Shown piece after piece: positions 16,776-25,595 of a DNA stretch of 64,000 nt. Under the pieces are notes generated by a model that did no database searches, had not been told where the DNA came from, and saw only the letters and a list, made by a program, of their open reading frames with translations. Origin of the DNA: Shimia sp039969785 (GTDB lineage: Bacteria > Pseudomonadota > Alphaproteobacteria > Rhodobacterales > Rhodobacteraceae); NCBI RefSeq assembly GCF_039969785.1, contig NZ_JBDVNC010000048.1, positions 1 to 64,000 on the forward strand. The letters are read 5' to 3'. The translations under genes and the position numbers were made by a program. Every line of letters begins with the position of its first letter. Within the stretch, counting starts at the first letter, position 1.

Positions 16776-17492
16776 ATGAAAAAACTAATCCTCAGCACGG
16801 CGGCCTTGGCACTGACAACCGGGTTTGCCATGGCGGACACAGTCCGCATGGGCACCGAAGGCGCCTACCCTCCGTATAACTTCATCAACGACGCTGGCGA
16901 AGTTGACGGGTTCGAGCGTGAACTGGGCGACGAGCTGTGCAAACGCGCCGAACTGACCTGCGAGTGGGTCACCAACGAATGGGATTCAATCATACCCAAC
17001 CTCGTTTCGGGCAACTACGACACCATCATCGCGGGCATGTCGATCACCGACGAACGCGACGAAGTGATTGATTTCACTCAAAACTACACACAGCCCGATC
17101 CGTCCGGTTATCTGGCGCTGATGGGCGCTGATGTCGATATCAAAGGCGGCATTGTTGCGGCTCAGACCGGTACCATTCAGGCCGCACATATTGCGGCATC
17201 CGGCGCGACACTGGTCGAATTCGCAACCCCCGAAGAAACCATTGCAGCTGTACGCAGCGGCGAAGCTGACGCGGTACTGGCCGATGACGCCTATCTGCGC
17301 CCGTTTGCGGCCGAAGCTGATGACCTGACGATGCTGGCCGAGACAGAAATGCTGGGCGGTGGCGTCGGCATGGGCGTGCGCGAAAGCGACGGCGAGCTGA
17401 AAGGCAAATTCGACGCGGCGATTGCTTCGATGAAGGCTGACGGCAGCCTGAATGCGTTGATCGCCAAATGGGAAATCGGCCCGGGCTTCTGA
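16776..17492 (+). CDS. amino-acid/amine ABC transporter, periplasmic binding protein
   Basis: This 238-residue SBP family 3 protein (HisJ/ArgT/GlnH fold) has a signal peptide MKKLILSTAALALTTGFAMA. Typical family segments are MGTEGAYPPYNFINDAGEVDGFE, WDSIIPNLVSGNYDTIIAGMSITDER and VAAQTGTIQA. The domain order and the ERDEVIDF segment match polar or basic amino-acid binders. Because the genes downstream are amine gamma-glutamylation enzymes, the ligand may be an amine or basic amino acid, but this is inference from context. GGGAGC precedes the ATG. Confidence 0.9.
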   Translation: MKKLILSTAALALTTGFAMADTVRMGTEGAYPPYNFINDAGEVDGFERELGDELCKRAELTCEWVTNEWDSIIPNLVSGNYDTIIAGMSITDERDEVIDFTQNYTQPDPSGYLALMGADVDIKGGIVAAQTGTIQAAHIAASGATLVEFATPEETIAAVRSGEADAVLADDAYLRPFAAEADDLTMLAETEMLGGGVGMGVRESDGELKGKFDAAIASMKADGSLNALIAKWEIGPGF

Positions 17493-17509
17493 TCCTGCGC
17501 CATTTGACA

Positions 17510-17536
17510 GCGGGGCCGATCCTTTTTCGGCCCCGC
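17510..17536 (+). promoter_or_regulatory. intra-operon hairpin after the binding-protein gene
   Basis: A perfect 10-bp stem, GCGGGGCCGA (17510-17519) with TCGGCCCCGC (17527-17536), has a 7-base loop and no T-run after it. It starts 18 bases past the binding-protein stop and ends just before the permease start. Such hairpins commonly protect the 3' end of abundant binding-protein mRNA and lower permease expression. Confidence 0.65.
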
Positions 17537-17540
17537 GATT

Positions 17541-18431
17541 ATGCACATGTTTTCATACTGTTCTGATCCATCCACACTAGAAGGGCTGACCTGGCTCTCA
17601 TGCTACCTGACCACGGGCAAGCACATGTCCTTCTATATGTCCTTTGGCACCGTGCTCTTGCTGCTGGCCATCACCGCCCCCACGGCACTTTTGTTCGGGT
17701 TCGGCGGCGCTATGGCCGCGCGTGCACGCTTTGCCCCGCTCAGCTGGATCGGTAAGGCCTATATCGCCGTCGTGCGCGGCGTGCCTGACATTGCCTTCTT
17801 TCTGTTCTTTGTCATCGCGCTTGATCAGGCCATCGAATGGTCCCGCCATAAAATGCTGTGCCGCGACTGGACCGACGCGATCCGTCAGGGCAATGATTTT
17901 GTTGTCTGCGCCGAAGCGAAAATGCCGCTCTCGACCGCCGCCCAATGGGTGCACGAGGTTTATGGCTTCAGCCTTGCAGTGATCACCTTTGCCATCGTGT
18001 TTGGCGCCTTTGCCGCCAACGTGATTTTTGGCGCCATGCGCGCCGTGCCCCGCGCCCAGATGGAAACCGCCGAAGCTTATGGCATGACATATCGTCAGTC
18101 TTTCTGGCGCATCATGGTACCGCAAATGTGGGTCTACGCCCTGCCCGGCCTGTCCAATCTGTGGATGGTGCTGATCAAGGCCACCCCGTTGCTGTTCCTT
18201 CTGGGCGTCGAAGACATTGTTTACTGGGCCCGCGAAATGGGCGGCTCAAAAACAACCCGCTTTACTGCCTACCCGCATGGCGACTGGCGCATGTGGTACT
18301 TCTTTGCGCTCCTCGTGTTCTACCTTGCCTTTACCCGCGTCTCTGAAATCGCACTCGACCGGCTGATGAAACGGCTCACACACGGACAGGCCACGTCAGG
18401 CGGCGAAGCCCAGCGGAGGGCCAACGCATGA
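17541..18431 (+). CDS. amino-acid/amine ABC transporter, permease 1 (HisQ type)
   Basis: This 296-residue inner-membrane protein has about five or six membrane segments. Its cytoplasmic EAA loop reads ETAEAYGMTYRQSFWRIMVPQ, the contact site for the ATPase. A hydrophilic insert near residues 95-130 (WSRHKMLCRDWTDAIRQG) is longer than in enteric HisQ. Translation may begin at 17541 or the ATG at 17547. It overlaps the next permease gene by four bases. Confidence 0.88.
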   Translation: MHMFSYCSDPSTLEGLTWLSCYLTTGKHMSFYMSFGTVLLLLAITAPTALLFGFGGAMAARARFAPLSWIGKAYIAVVRGVPDIAFFLFFVIALDQAIEWSRHKMLCRDWTDAIRQGNDFVVCAEAKMPLSTAAQWVHEVYGFSLAVITFAIVFGAFAANVIFGAMRAVPRAQMETAEAYGMTYRQSFWRIMVPQMWVYALPGLSNLWMVLIKATPLLFLLGVEDIVYWAREMGGSKTTRFTAYPHGDWRMWYFFALLVFYLAFTRVSEIALDRLMKRLTHGQATSGGEAQRRANA

Positions 18432-19234
18432 GCTGTTGGGACACCGTCGCTGATTACGCACTGCGTTCTGTCGGTATTGGCGCACGCCTCTTGCCCAAAG
18501 AGGATTTCACCCTGTGCCAACAGTTCACGCTGATCGGCTCGGGAATGATCTGGAACATCTACTTTGGCCTTCTGGCACTGATATCCGGTTTCTTCTTTGC
18601 CACCGCTCTGGCCGTCGGCAAAAGCTCGGCCAACAAATGGCTGCGTAAACCGGCGGAATGGTTCATCTTCATATTCCGTGGCTCGCCGCTGTTTATTCAG
18701 TTCTTTTTCGCCTATTTCCTGTTCCTCTCTCTGAAACAGGTTCTGCCGATCTTTGCGCCCTTTACGGCGGCGTGGCTTGGCGCGCTTGTGGTGCTGTTCT
18801 TTAACACTGCCGCATATACCGGCGAAATATTCTATGGCGCATTGTTGTCGATCCCCAAAGGCGACATCGAGGCTGCAGATGCTTATGGCATGACCGGATG
18901 GAATAGATTTCGCCGGGTTACATTTCCAACCATGCTGCGATTGGCATGGCCTGCTTACACGAACGAGGCGATCTTTCTGTTTCACGCCACCACGCTGGTC
19001 TATTTCTCGGGATTTCCGGCTTGGCGTCAAAAAGGCGACGCGTTGTATTACGCCAGCTATTTTGCTGACAAAACATTCAACCCGTTTATCCCTTATCCAA
19101 TTCTGGCCGGATATTTCATTGCCCTGACATTGGTTGTGGTCAGCATCTTTGGCATGGTGAACGCCCGCCTGAACCGCCACTTGCCCAAGGAAGCCCGCCG
19201 CAAAATCCGCTTCCGTCCGAATATCATTCGCTGA
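18428..19234 (+). CDS. amino-acid/amine ABC transporter, permease 2 (HisM type)
   Basis: This 268-residue inner-membrane protein pairs with the preceding permease. Its EAA loop is DIEAADAYGMTGWNRFRRVTFP. The N-terminal stretch (MSCWDTVADYALRSVGIGARLLPKEDFTLCQQ) is cytoplasmic or periplasmic before the first span near residue 40. The start overlaps the previous stop (ATGA). The TGA at 19232-19234 is followed by 183 bases of spacer before the glutamine-synthetase-like genes. Confidence 0.88.
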   Translation: MSCWDTVADYALRSVGIGARLLPKEDFTLCQQFTLIGSGMIWNIYFGLLALISGFFFATALAVGKSSANKWLRKPAEWFIFIFRGSPLFIQFFFAYFLFLSLKQVLPIFAPFTAAWLGALVVLFFNTAAYTGEIFYGALLSIPKGDIEAADAYGMTGWNRFRRVTFPTMLRLAWPAYTNEAIFLFHATTLVYFSGFPAWRQKGDALYYASYFADKTFNPFIPYPILAGYFIALTLVVVSIFGMVNARLNRHLPKEARRKIRFRPNIIR

Positions 19235-19383
19235 GTGCACCTGCACTGCCCGGATAATTTTCTCTGTTTCCGGGCGGTGGCGATGCCGCGCCCGACTGAA
19301 AACCAGACCGACGTGATACCGATGCAATACCGACGTTACGCCGACGTGCCAATTTAGGGCTGGACAAGCTGTAATTGCCTGTA

Positions 19384-19403
19384 AATAATTTGATCAAATT
19401 ATT
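19384..19403. promoter_or_regulatory. 20-bp perfect palindrome, candidate operator
   Basis: A perfect palindrome centred on TTTGATCAAA, extended to 10 bases per arm, lies 15 bases upstream of the ATG at 19418. It separates the transporter genes from the gamma-glutamylation genes. The A/T-rich symmetric form and position suggest a repressor site. The cognate regulator is not in the window. Confidence 0.55.
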
Positions 19404-19417
19404 CGATCAGGTGTCTG

Positions 19418-20734
19418 ATGAAGCTCGACCCGTTTCAAACATTTCGCGTTGCCGCGGCCGACCTGAACGGACAGATGCGCGGCAAACGACTGCCCTCCGC
19501 CTATGCCTCAAAGCTGTCAAACGGCGCTGTGCGCATGCCGTATTCTGCGCTGAATGTCGACATCTGGGGTCATGATATCGCCAACAGCCCGCTGGTGTTT
19601 GAAACCGGTGATGCAGACGGTGTGTTGATGCCCACAGAACGCGGGCCAGTCCCGATGCCGTGGCTTAAAACCCCAACCGCGCTGGTGCCCATGATGATGC
19701 AATCAGAAGACGGCACACCCTTTCTGGGCGACCCGCGTCAGGCCTTGCGTCATGTGCTGGAGCGGTACGAAAAACGCGGTTGGACCGTGATGGCCGCAAC
19801 CGAGATGGAGTTTACGCTGGTGGATGACAGCGGCGATACATTGACGCCGCCCACAGACCCGCGTTCAGGGCGCGCGCTCTTTTGCGGAGACGTGCTTTCA
19901 CTCGATGAACTGGACGCTTTTGATCTCTTTTTCACCGAGTTGTACGAGGGCGCTGCCGAGATGGGTATCCCGGTGCAAACCATGACGTCCGAGGGGGGGC
20001 TGGGTCAGTTCGAAGTTACGCTGAACCATCAGAACGCACTACGCGCGGCCGATGATGCGCTGTTGTTCAAACTGCTGCTGCGTGGCGTCGCCCGTAACCA
20101 CGGCATGGCGGCGACTTGTATGGCCAAACCGTATCTGGATGACGCGGGAAATGGCATGCATGTGCATTTTTCTGTGCTGGATGCCCAAGGCAACAATGTC
20201 TTTGACAATGGCGGGCCCGAGGGCAGCGAGACTTTGATGCACGCGCTTGGCGGATGCACCGCAGCGATGCAGGCCAGCACGCTTATCTTTGCCCCACATG
20301 GCCCCAGCTATGATCGCTTTGCCCCGGGTGCCCACGCACCCACAACTGTCTGTTGGGCCTACGAAAATCGCACTGCGGCGCTGCGCATTCCCGGTGGATC
20401 GCCCACCGCGCGGCGGATTGAACACCGCACAGCTGGTGGCGACGTGAACCCCTACCTGATGCTTGCCGTTGTACTGGGCGCAGCCATCGAAGGGATCGAA
20501 AAAACGCTGTCACCGCCTGCCCCCATTTCCGGGAATGCCTATGATCAGGACTTGCCGCAACTCGCCAAAGACTGGGCAACCGCAATCGATCTGTTCGAAA
20601 CAGACCCATTTATTGCCCGGTGCCTGCCAAATGATCTCATCCGCAATATGGTCATGACCAAACGACAAGAGTTACGCCTGCTCGGCGACATTCCTAAATC
20701 TGAGCAATGGAAAACCTATCTGGAACGTGTATGA
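19418..20734 (+). CDS. glutamine synthetase family ligase (gamma-glutamylamine synthetase-like) 1
   Basis: This 438-residue protein has the glutamine synthetase catalytic fold. The metal and glutamate sites are visible in the ATEMEFTL, TSEGGLGQFEVTL, GNGMHVHFS and ENRTAALRIPGG segments. The N-terminal beta-grasp domain is shorter and different from that of ammonia-assimilating GlnA, as in PuuA-type enzymes that ligate glutamate to amines. The adenylylation motif of GlnA is absent. It likely activates an amine for oxidation by the FAD enzyme at 22860. The substrate is unknown; a second paralogue lies two genes downstream. Confidence 0.85.
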   Translation: MKLDPFQTFRVAAADLNGQMRGKRLPSAYASKLSNGAVRMPYSALNVDIWGHDIANSPLVFETGDADGVLMPTERGPVPMPWLKTPTALVPMMMQSEDGTPFLGDPRQALRHVLERYEKRGWTVMAATEMEFTLVDDSGDTLTPPTDPRSGRALFCGDVLSLDELDAFDLFFTELYEGAAEMGIPVQTMTSEGGLGQFEVTLNHQNALRAADDALLFKLLLRGVARNHGMAATCMAKPYLDDAGNGMHVHFSVLDAQGNNVFDNGGPEGSETLMHALGGCTAAMQASTLIFAPHGPSYDRFAPGAHAPTTVCWAYENRTAALRIPGGSPTARRIEHRTAGGDVNPYLMLAVVLGAAIEGIEKTLSPPAPISGNAYDQDLPQLAKDWATAIDLFETDPFIARCLPNDLIRNMVMTKRQELRLLGDIPKSEQWKTYLERV

Positions 20735-20775
20735 CTCTCGTCAGACAACTCAAACCGCGAACCAATTGGTGACAC

Positions 20776-21456
20776 ATGAAAATCGGCATCCTTCAAACCG
20801 GCAAACCTCCTGAGGAAATGCTACAGGACTATGGCGACTATATTGACGCATTCACTGCGTTGCTGGCCAACCAGGGATTTGAATTTGAAGGCTGGAGCGT
20901 TGTTGACGGCGACTTTCCAGCCTCGGTTCAGGACGCCGATGGCTGGTTGATTACCGGCTCCCGCCATGGCGCGTATGAGGATCACGACTGGATCCCGCCG
21001 CTCGAAGATTTCATCCGCGCATCCATATCTGAAAAGGTGCCGATGGTGGGGGTCTGCTTTGGCCATCAGATCATCGCGCAGGCGCTTGGTGGTAAGGTCG
21101 AGAAGTTCTCTGGCGGTTGGGTTGTCGGACATCAAACTTATGATTTCGCGGGCACGCAAATTGGCCTGCACGCATGGCATCAGGATCAGGTGGTCGAATT
21201 GCCACCGGGGGCGACCACGATTGCCAGTCAGGATCATTGTGCCCACGCAGCAATCGTCTACGGCGACCGCGCCTTTACGGTTCAACCCCACCCTGAATAC
21301 GACGCGGGCTTTATCGAAGGTTTGATCAAAATCCGAGGCAAGGGCGTTGTCCCCGAAGATCAACTCACCGATGCCCTGAACGGCCTGGGCCAACCCACCG
21401 CCAACCAAACTCTCGCTGATCAGTTCGCCGATTTCTTTCGCCAAGAGAGGGCGTAA
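20776..21456 (+). CDS. class I glutamine amidotransferase / gamma-glutamyl hydrolase-like
   Basis: This 226-residue protein has the class I glutaminase triad: Cys in V-G-V-C-F-G-H-Q, His in Q-P-H-P-E and the following Glu. It belongs to the GuaA-like branch rather than the PuuD branch (PF07722), but sits where a gamma-glutamyl-product hydrolase would be expected. A role in releasing glutamate from a gamma-glutamylated intermediate is inferred from context. GGTGAC precedes the ATG, and its stop overlaps the next start by one base (TAATG). Confidence 0.85.
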   Translation: MKIGILQTGKPPEEMLQDYGDYIDAFTALLANQGFEFEGWSVVDGDFPASVQDADGWLITGSRHGAYEDHDWIPPLEDFIRASISEKVPMVGVCFGHQIIAQALGGKVEKFSGGWVVGHQTYDFAGTQIGLHAWHQDQVVELPPGATTIASQDHCAHAAIVYGDRAFTVQPHPEYDAGFIEGLIKIRGKGVVPEDQLTDALNGLGQPTANQTLADQFADFFRQERA

Positions 21457-22814
21457 TGAGCGACTGGGTTCAGAACGCCCCGCAGGCTGCTCAGGCGTAT
21501 CTAGAGGGGCAGCGTCTGGACGAGGTTGAATGTATCATTTCAGACCTGCCCGGCATTGCGCGCGGCAAGGCGGTCCCAGCATCGAAATTCGCGCGCCAGG
21601 ACTATTTCCATCTTCCCGATTCCATTTTTTACCAAACGATAACAGGCGATTGGGGCGAAGCTGCGGGCGATGGTGGTTTCATTGAACGTGATATGGTCCT
21701 GCGTCCTGATTGGAATACGACCACCGCCGCCCCCTGGACCGGGGACTGGACACTGCAGGTCATCCACGACGCGTTTGACACCGACGACAACCCTATCCCG
21801 TTTAGCCCCCGTAATGTACTTAAACGCGTCGTTGATCTTTATCACGCCAAAGGCTGGAAGCCCGTTGTTGCGCCGGAATTAGAGTTTTATCTGGTCGCGC
21901 GCAACATTGATCCCGCTAAAGCAATCGAGCCGATGATGGGTCGGTCCGGCCGCCCGGCGGCTGCCCGGCAAGCCTATTCGATGACGGCTGTGGATGAATT
22001 CGGCCCGGTGATCGATGACATTTACGACTTTGCCGAACATCAGGGGTTCGAGATTGACGGTATCACGCAAGAAGGCGGCGCCGGACAGCTGGAAATCAAC
22101 ATGGTGCACGGCGACCCGGTCAAGCTGGCTGACGAAGTATTTTATTTCAAACGTCTGATCCGCGAGGCGGCCCTGCGTCACAATTGCTATGCCACGTTCA
22201 TGGCCAAACCGATCGAAGGTGAACCCGGTTCCGCAATGCATATCCATCATTCGGTGATTGATATTGAAACCGATGAAAACCTCTTTTCCGGACCACAAGG
22301 CGGCGACACCGATGCGTTCTTTCACTTTATCGCCGGATTGCAAAACCACCTGCCCTCGGCCATTGCCGTGCTGGCACCCTATGTGAATTCCTACCGCCGA
22401 TATGTGCGTGATCACGCCGCGCCGATCAATCTGGAATGGGGGCGCGACAACCGCACAACCGGCATCCGCATTCCATTGTCGTCACCTCAGGCGCGACGAG
22501 TGGAAAACCGCGTCGCTGGTATGGATTGTAATCCCTATCTCGGCATCGCGGCGTCACTGGCGTGCGGCTATCTCGGGTTGATCGAACAGGAACGCCCAGA
22601 TCGTCAGTTCAAAGGCGATGCATACGATGGCGAAGAAGCTGTCCCCCGTATTCTGGGCGGCGCGCTGGATATGTTTGATGCCGCCAAATCCTTGCATCAG
22701 GTACTGGGCCCTGAATTTGCACGTGTATATTCCATCGTGAAACGCGCTGAATACGAAGAGTTTCTAGAAGTCATCAGCCCATGGGAACGCGAACACCTTT
22801 TGCTTAACGTGTGA
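21456..22814 (+). CDS. glutamine synthetase family ligase (gamma-glutamylamine synthetase-like) 2
   Basis: This 452-residue paralogue of the ligase at 19418 has key segments APELEFYL, TQEGGAGQLEINM, GSAMHIHHSV and DNRTTGIRIPLSSPQARRVENRVAGMDCNPYL. Its N-terminus contains DLPGIARGKAVPASKFAR, the pattern of PuuA/IpuC-type gamma-glutamylamine ligases. It is translationally coupled to the amidotransferase (shared base in TAATG). Two ligases in one cluster suggest two substrates or a hetero-oligomer; sequence alone does not decide. Confidence 0.87.
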   Translation: MSDWVQNAPQAAQAYLEGQRLDEVECIISDLPGIARGKAVPASKFARQDYFHLPDSIFYQTITGDWGEAAGDGGFIERDMVLRPDWNTTTAAPWTGDWTLQVIHDAFDTDDNPIPFSPRNVLKRVVDLYHAKGWKPVVAPELEFYLVARNIDPAKAIEPMMGRSGRPAAARQAYSMTAVDEFGPVIDDIYDFAEHQGFEIDGITQEGGAGQLEINMVHGDPVKLADEVFYFKRLIREAALRHNCYATFMAKPIEGEPGSAMHIHHSVIDIETDENLFSGPQGGDTDAFFHFIAGLQNHLPSAIAVLAPYVNSYRRYVRDHAAPINLEWGRDNRTTGIRIPLSSPQARRVENRVAGMDCNPYLGIAASLACGYLGLIEQERPDRQFKGDAYDGEEAVPRILGGALDMFDAAKSLHQVLGPEFARVYSIVKRAEYEEFLEVISPWEREHLLLNV

Positions 22815-22859
22815 CGCTCGCAGCCACATTGTCGGCTTTAATCTAATCCGGAGCGCCTC

Positions 22860-24164
22860 GTGAACCTGCTCTACAGTAATGATCGCAAGGGAGAATATCC
22901 CAAAAGCTGGTATGCGGACACAGTTACGCCGCTGCCGCCATTCGAGCAGCTAAGGGGCGAAACACGCGCCGATGTTTGTGTGGTCGGGGCTGGATTTACC
23001 GGACTGTCCACCGCTTTGCATCTGGCAGAACGCGGATATGACGTTACCTTGCTTGACGCGCATCGCGTTGGGTTTGGTGCATCAGGACGCAATGGCGGGC
23101 AACTCGGGTCCGGGCAGCGCATGGAGCAGGACGGGCTTGAAAAGTTGCTCGGGAATGATGATGCGCAAAAGCTTTGGCAACTCGCAGAAGACGCAAAAAT
23201 GTTGGTCAAAACCCTGATCAACCGCCATGACATTGAATGCCACCTCAAACCCGGCGTCGCACATGCTTGTTTTACCAAGCGCGAGGTGGCGCAGGAACAT
23301 AACTATGTACGGCATCTGCAAGATGTTTACGACTACAACCAGATCGAACCGCTGCACCAAGAGCAGATGCAGTCGATTTGCCCATCTCGAAAATATGTCG
23401 GCGGTTCGCTGGACATGGGCGCCGCCCATTTGCACCCCCTCGCCTTGAGCCTTGGACTGGCGCGTGCTGCAAAATTCGCTGGTGTCCGTATTTTTGAAAA
23501 AACGCATGTACACGGGCTGATCCGGAACAAGAAAGTCACCGTCAAGACCGATCAGGGGCGCGTTGTGGCGGATCATCTTGTGCTGGCATGCAATGGATAT
23601 CAGGGCAATCTTGATCGAAAAGTCGCCGCCCGCGTTATGCCGATCAACAACTTCATCGCCGCAACAGAACCGCTGGGCGACCACACCAGCAAAGTTCTGG
23701 CGCGCGATGTCGCGATTGCCGACAGCAAGTTCGTCGTAAATTATTTCCGGCTGTCCCACGACAACCGGTTGTTGTTTGGCGGCGGTGAAAGCTATGGGTA
23801 TCGGTTCCCGCCGGACATTGCTGCATTGGTGCGCAAACCGATGACGGAAATATTCCCCCATCTGCATAACGTCGGCATCGATTATGCATGGGGCGGCACG
23901 CTGGCAATCACCATGAAACGCATGCCCTATCTGCGCCGGATTGCACCAAACATCATCAGCGCCTCTGGCTATTCCGGCCATGGCGTCGGCACCGCAACCC
24001 ACGCCGGTCAGCTTATTGCGATGGCCCTGACAGGCGAGGCTGAGGGTTTTGACACTATGGCCCGCATTCCTGCCGCGCCCTTTCCCGGCGGAACGCTGTT
24101 GCGCAGCCCGCTTTTGGCGACGGCAATGACCTGGTACGCCTTGCGTGATCGCTTGGGTGTCTAA
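22860..24164 (+). CDS. FAD-dependent amine oxidoreductase (PuuB-like)
   Basis: This 434-residue flavoprotein is of the DAO family. The Rossmann motif is VCVVGAGFTGLSTALHLAERG (residues ~38-58), followed by GFGASGRNGGQLGSGQR, typical of PuuB (gamma-glutamylputrescine oxidase), and a C-terminal SGYSGHGVGTATHAGQ FAD-contact segment. It is expected to oxidise a gamma-glutamylated amine to the aldehyde with release of ammonia or amine. GGAGCG lies six bases before the GTG start. No aldehyde dehydrogenase gene follows. Confidence 0.88.
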   Translation: MNLLYSNDRKGEYPKSWYADTVTPLPPFEQLRGETRADVCVVGAGFTGLSTALHLAERGYDVTLLDAHRVGFGASGRNGGQLGSGQRMEQDGLEKLLGNDDAQKLWQLAEDAKMLVKTLINRHDIECHLKPGVAHACFTKREVAQEHNYVRHLQDVYDYNQIEPLHQEQMQSICPSRKYVGGSLDMGAAHLHPLALSLGLARAAKFAGVRIFEKTHVHGLIRNKKVTVKTDQGRVVADHLVLACNGYQGNLDRKVAARVMPINNFIAATEPLGDHTSKVLARDVAIADSKFVVNYFRLSHDNRLLFGGGESYGYRFPPDIAALVRKPMTEIFPHLHNVGIDYAWGGTLAITMKRMPYLRRIAPNIISASGYSGHGVGTATHAGQLIAMALTGEAEGFDTMARIPAAPFPGGTLLRSPLLATAMTWYALRDRLGV

Positions 24165-24231
24165 AATCACCTATTGAATTAAGAACTTATCGGACAAACG
24201 GACGCGACGCCTTTGTGTAACGTGACGGAAT

Positions 24232-24252
24232 ATTCACACATTTACTGTGAAT
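24232..24252. promoter_or_regulatory. inverted repeat upstream of the DegT-type gene
   Basis: ATTCACA (24232-24238) and TGTGAAT (24246-24252) form perfect 7-base arms around a 7-base spacer, 65 bases upstream of the start at 24318. The order of half-sites is opposite to a CRP box. Candidate operator or small leader hairpin. Confidence 0.4.
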
Positions 24253-24317
24253 CCAGTTGGCACCGACTCCGCTTTGTTTTATATTTTTGAATATCGAGCA
24301 TAAGAAAGTTGAAAACT

Positions 24318-25535
24318 ATGACTCTTCCGCCGAATGTTTATGACGCCGAACCCATCCCCGAATCCGCCCGCGCCGAAATAGACCGACTGCTTCAAAGTGG
24401 CGATCTGTTCCGGTACACGGCTCCGGAAAATGCACCGGTTGCGCTTCTTGAAGAAGAATTCGCAACGATGATGGGCGCCAAATACGCACTGGCCGTTTCG
24501 TCTTGCTCAGCTGCTCTGTTTCTATCGCTTAAAGCGCTTGGATTGCCGCGCGATGCGCGTGTGCTGATCCCGGGTTTTACTTTTGCTGCCGTGCCATCTT
24601 CGGTCATTCACGCAGATTGCATTCCGGTTCTCTGTGAAGTGGGCGAGAATTACCGCATCGACATCGCGGATTTTGAACGTCGCCTGGATGACACCATTTC
24701 GGCCGTCATCATCAGCCACATGCGCGGCCACACGTCCGATATGGACGTGATCCAGGCCCTGTGTGACGCGCGTAGCATTCCGATTGTCGAAGACGCCGCA
24801 CATTCGCTGGGTACGACGTGGAACGGCACAAACATCGGTACAATCGGTCGGGTGGGTTGCTTTTCCTTTCAGTCTTACAAGCTGATCAATGCTGGCGAAG
24901 GCGGCATTCTGATCACTGATGATGCCGATCTGATCGCGCGCGCCGTGATCATGTCCGGGGCATACGAACACAATTGGCAAAAGCACAAATCGCCAGTGGG
25001 CGATAACACGGGTGAGCTTGAAGCCGCGTTTGCCCGTTGGCAGAACCAACTCCCGCTTTACAATCTACGCCTGTCGAACTTGTCGGCGGCTATCATCCGG
25101 CCCCAGCTGAACGAAGTGCCGCGCCGGGTCCGTGACGGACGTCGCAACCATGACTATGTCGCCGGTCTGCTGAACCAGTCCCCTTGGTTGGCGGTTCCGG
25201 AAAAGCTGTCCCCGGAAGAACGCGCGCCGGATTCCATTCAGTTCAACCTTGTTGGGATGGACAACGCACAGATTAAGGCCTTTCAGGCTGCAGCCAATCT
25301 GCGTGGCGTCAAAGTTCAGGTCTTTGGTCAATCCAGCGACAATGCCCGCGCATTTTGGAACTGGCAGTTTATCTCCGGTCTGCCCGAGCTGCCTGCCACA
25401 CGAAAAATGTTGATGAAGGCCTGCGACGTGCGTCTGCCCGCGCGCCTGAAACGCGACGAGCTGGAAATTATTTCTGGCGCACTAACTGGTGCCGCACAGG
25501 ATGTAATGGGTCAGGAACGCGCTTACGGCACCTGA
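24318..25535 (+). CDS. DegT/DnrJ/EryC1/StrS-family aminotransferase
   Basis: This 405-residue PLP enzyme begins MTLPPNVYDAEPIPESARAEI. Family features are AVSSCSAALFLSLKALGL (cofactor phosphate site), VEDAAHSLG (the Asp that contacts the PLP ring nitrogen) and FSFQSYKLINAGEGG, whose Lys binds PLP. Members usually aminate nucleotide-linked keto-sugars or cyclitols. Here no sugar-nucleotide or polysaccharide gene is nearby, so the substrate is open. ATG 24318 is preferred over a TTG nine bases upstream. It ends at a bidirectional terminator facing phaR. Confidence 0.88.
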   Translation: MTLPPNVYDAEPIPESARAEIDRLLQSGDLFRYTAPENAPVALLEEEFATMMGAKYALAVSSCSAALFLSLKALGLPRDARVLIPGFTFAAVPSSVIHADCIPVLCEVGENYRIDIADFERRLDDTISAVIISHMRGHTSDMDVIQALCDARSIPIVEDAAHSLGTTWNGTNIGTIGRVGCFSFQSYKLINAGEGGILITDDADLIARAVIMSGAYEHNWQKHKSPVGDNTGELEAAFARWQNQLPLYNLRLSNLSAAIIRPQLNEVPRRVRDGRRNHDYVAGLLNQSPWLAVPEKLSPEERAPDSIQFNLVGMDNAQIKAFQAAANLRGVKVQVFGQSSDNARAFWNWQFISGLPELPATRKMLMKACDVRLPARLKRDELEIISGALTGAAQDVMGQERAYGT

Positions 25536-25562
25536 CCACTGGTCACTGGCACGTAAACGGAC

Positions 25563-25595
25563 AAAGGCAGGACAATGTGTCCTGCCTTTCATTTA
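25563..25595. terminator. bidirectional terminator between the aminotransferase gene and phaR
   Basis: AAAGGCAGGACA (25563-25574) pairs perfectly with TGTCCTGCCTTT (25578-25589) around a 3-base loop (probably five with the innermost pair open). A/T-rich sequence on both sides lets it serve both convergent genes. Confidence 0.85.

Noticed and set aside
24232..24252. CRP/FNR binding site at the inverted repeat.
   Set aside because: The half-sites are in the opposite order (TTCACA then TGTGAA), so it does not match TGTGA-N6-TCACA or the FNR box.
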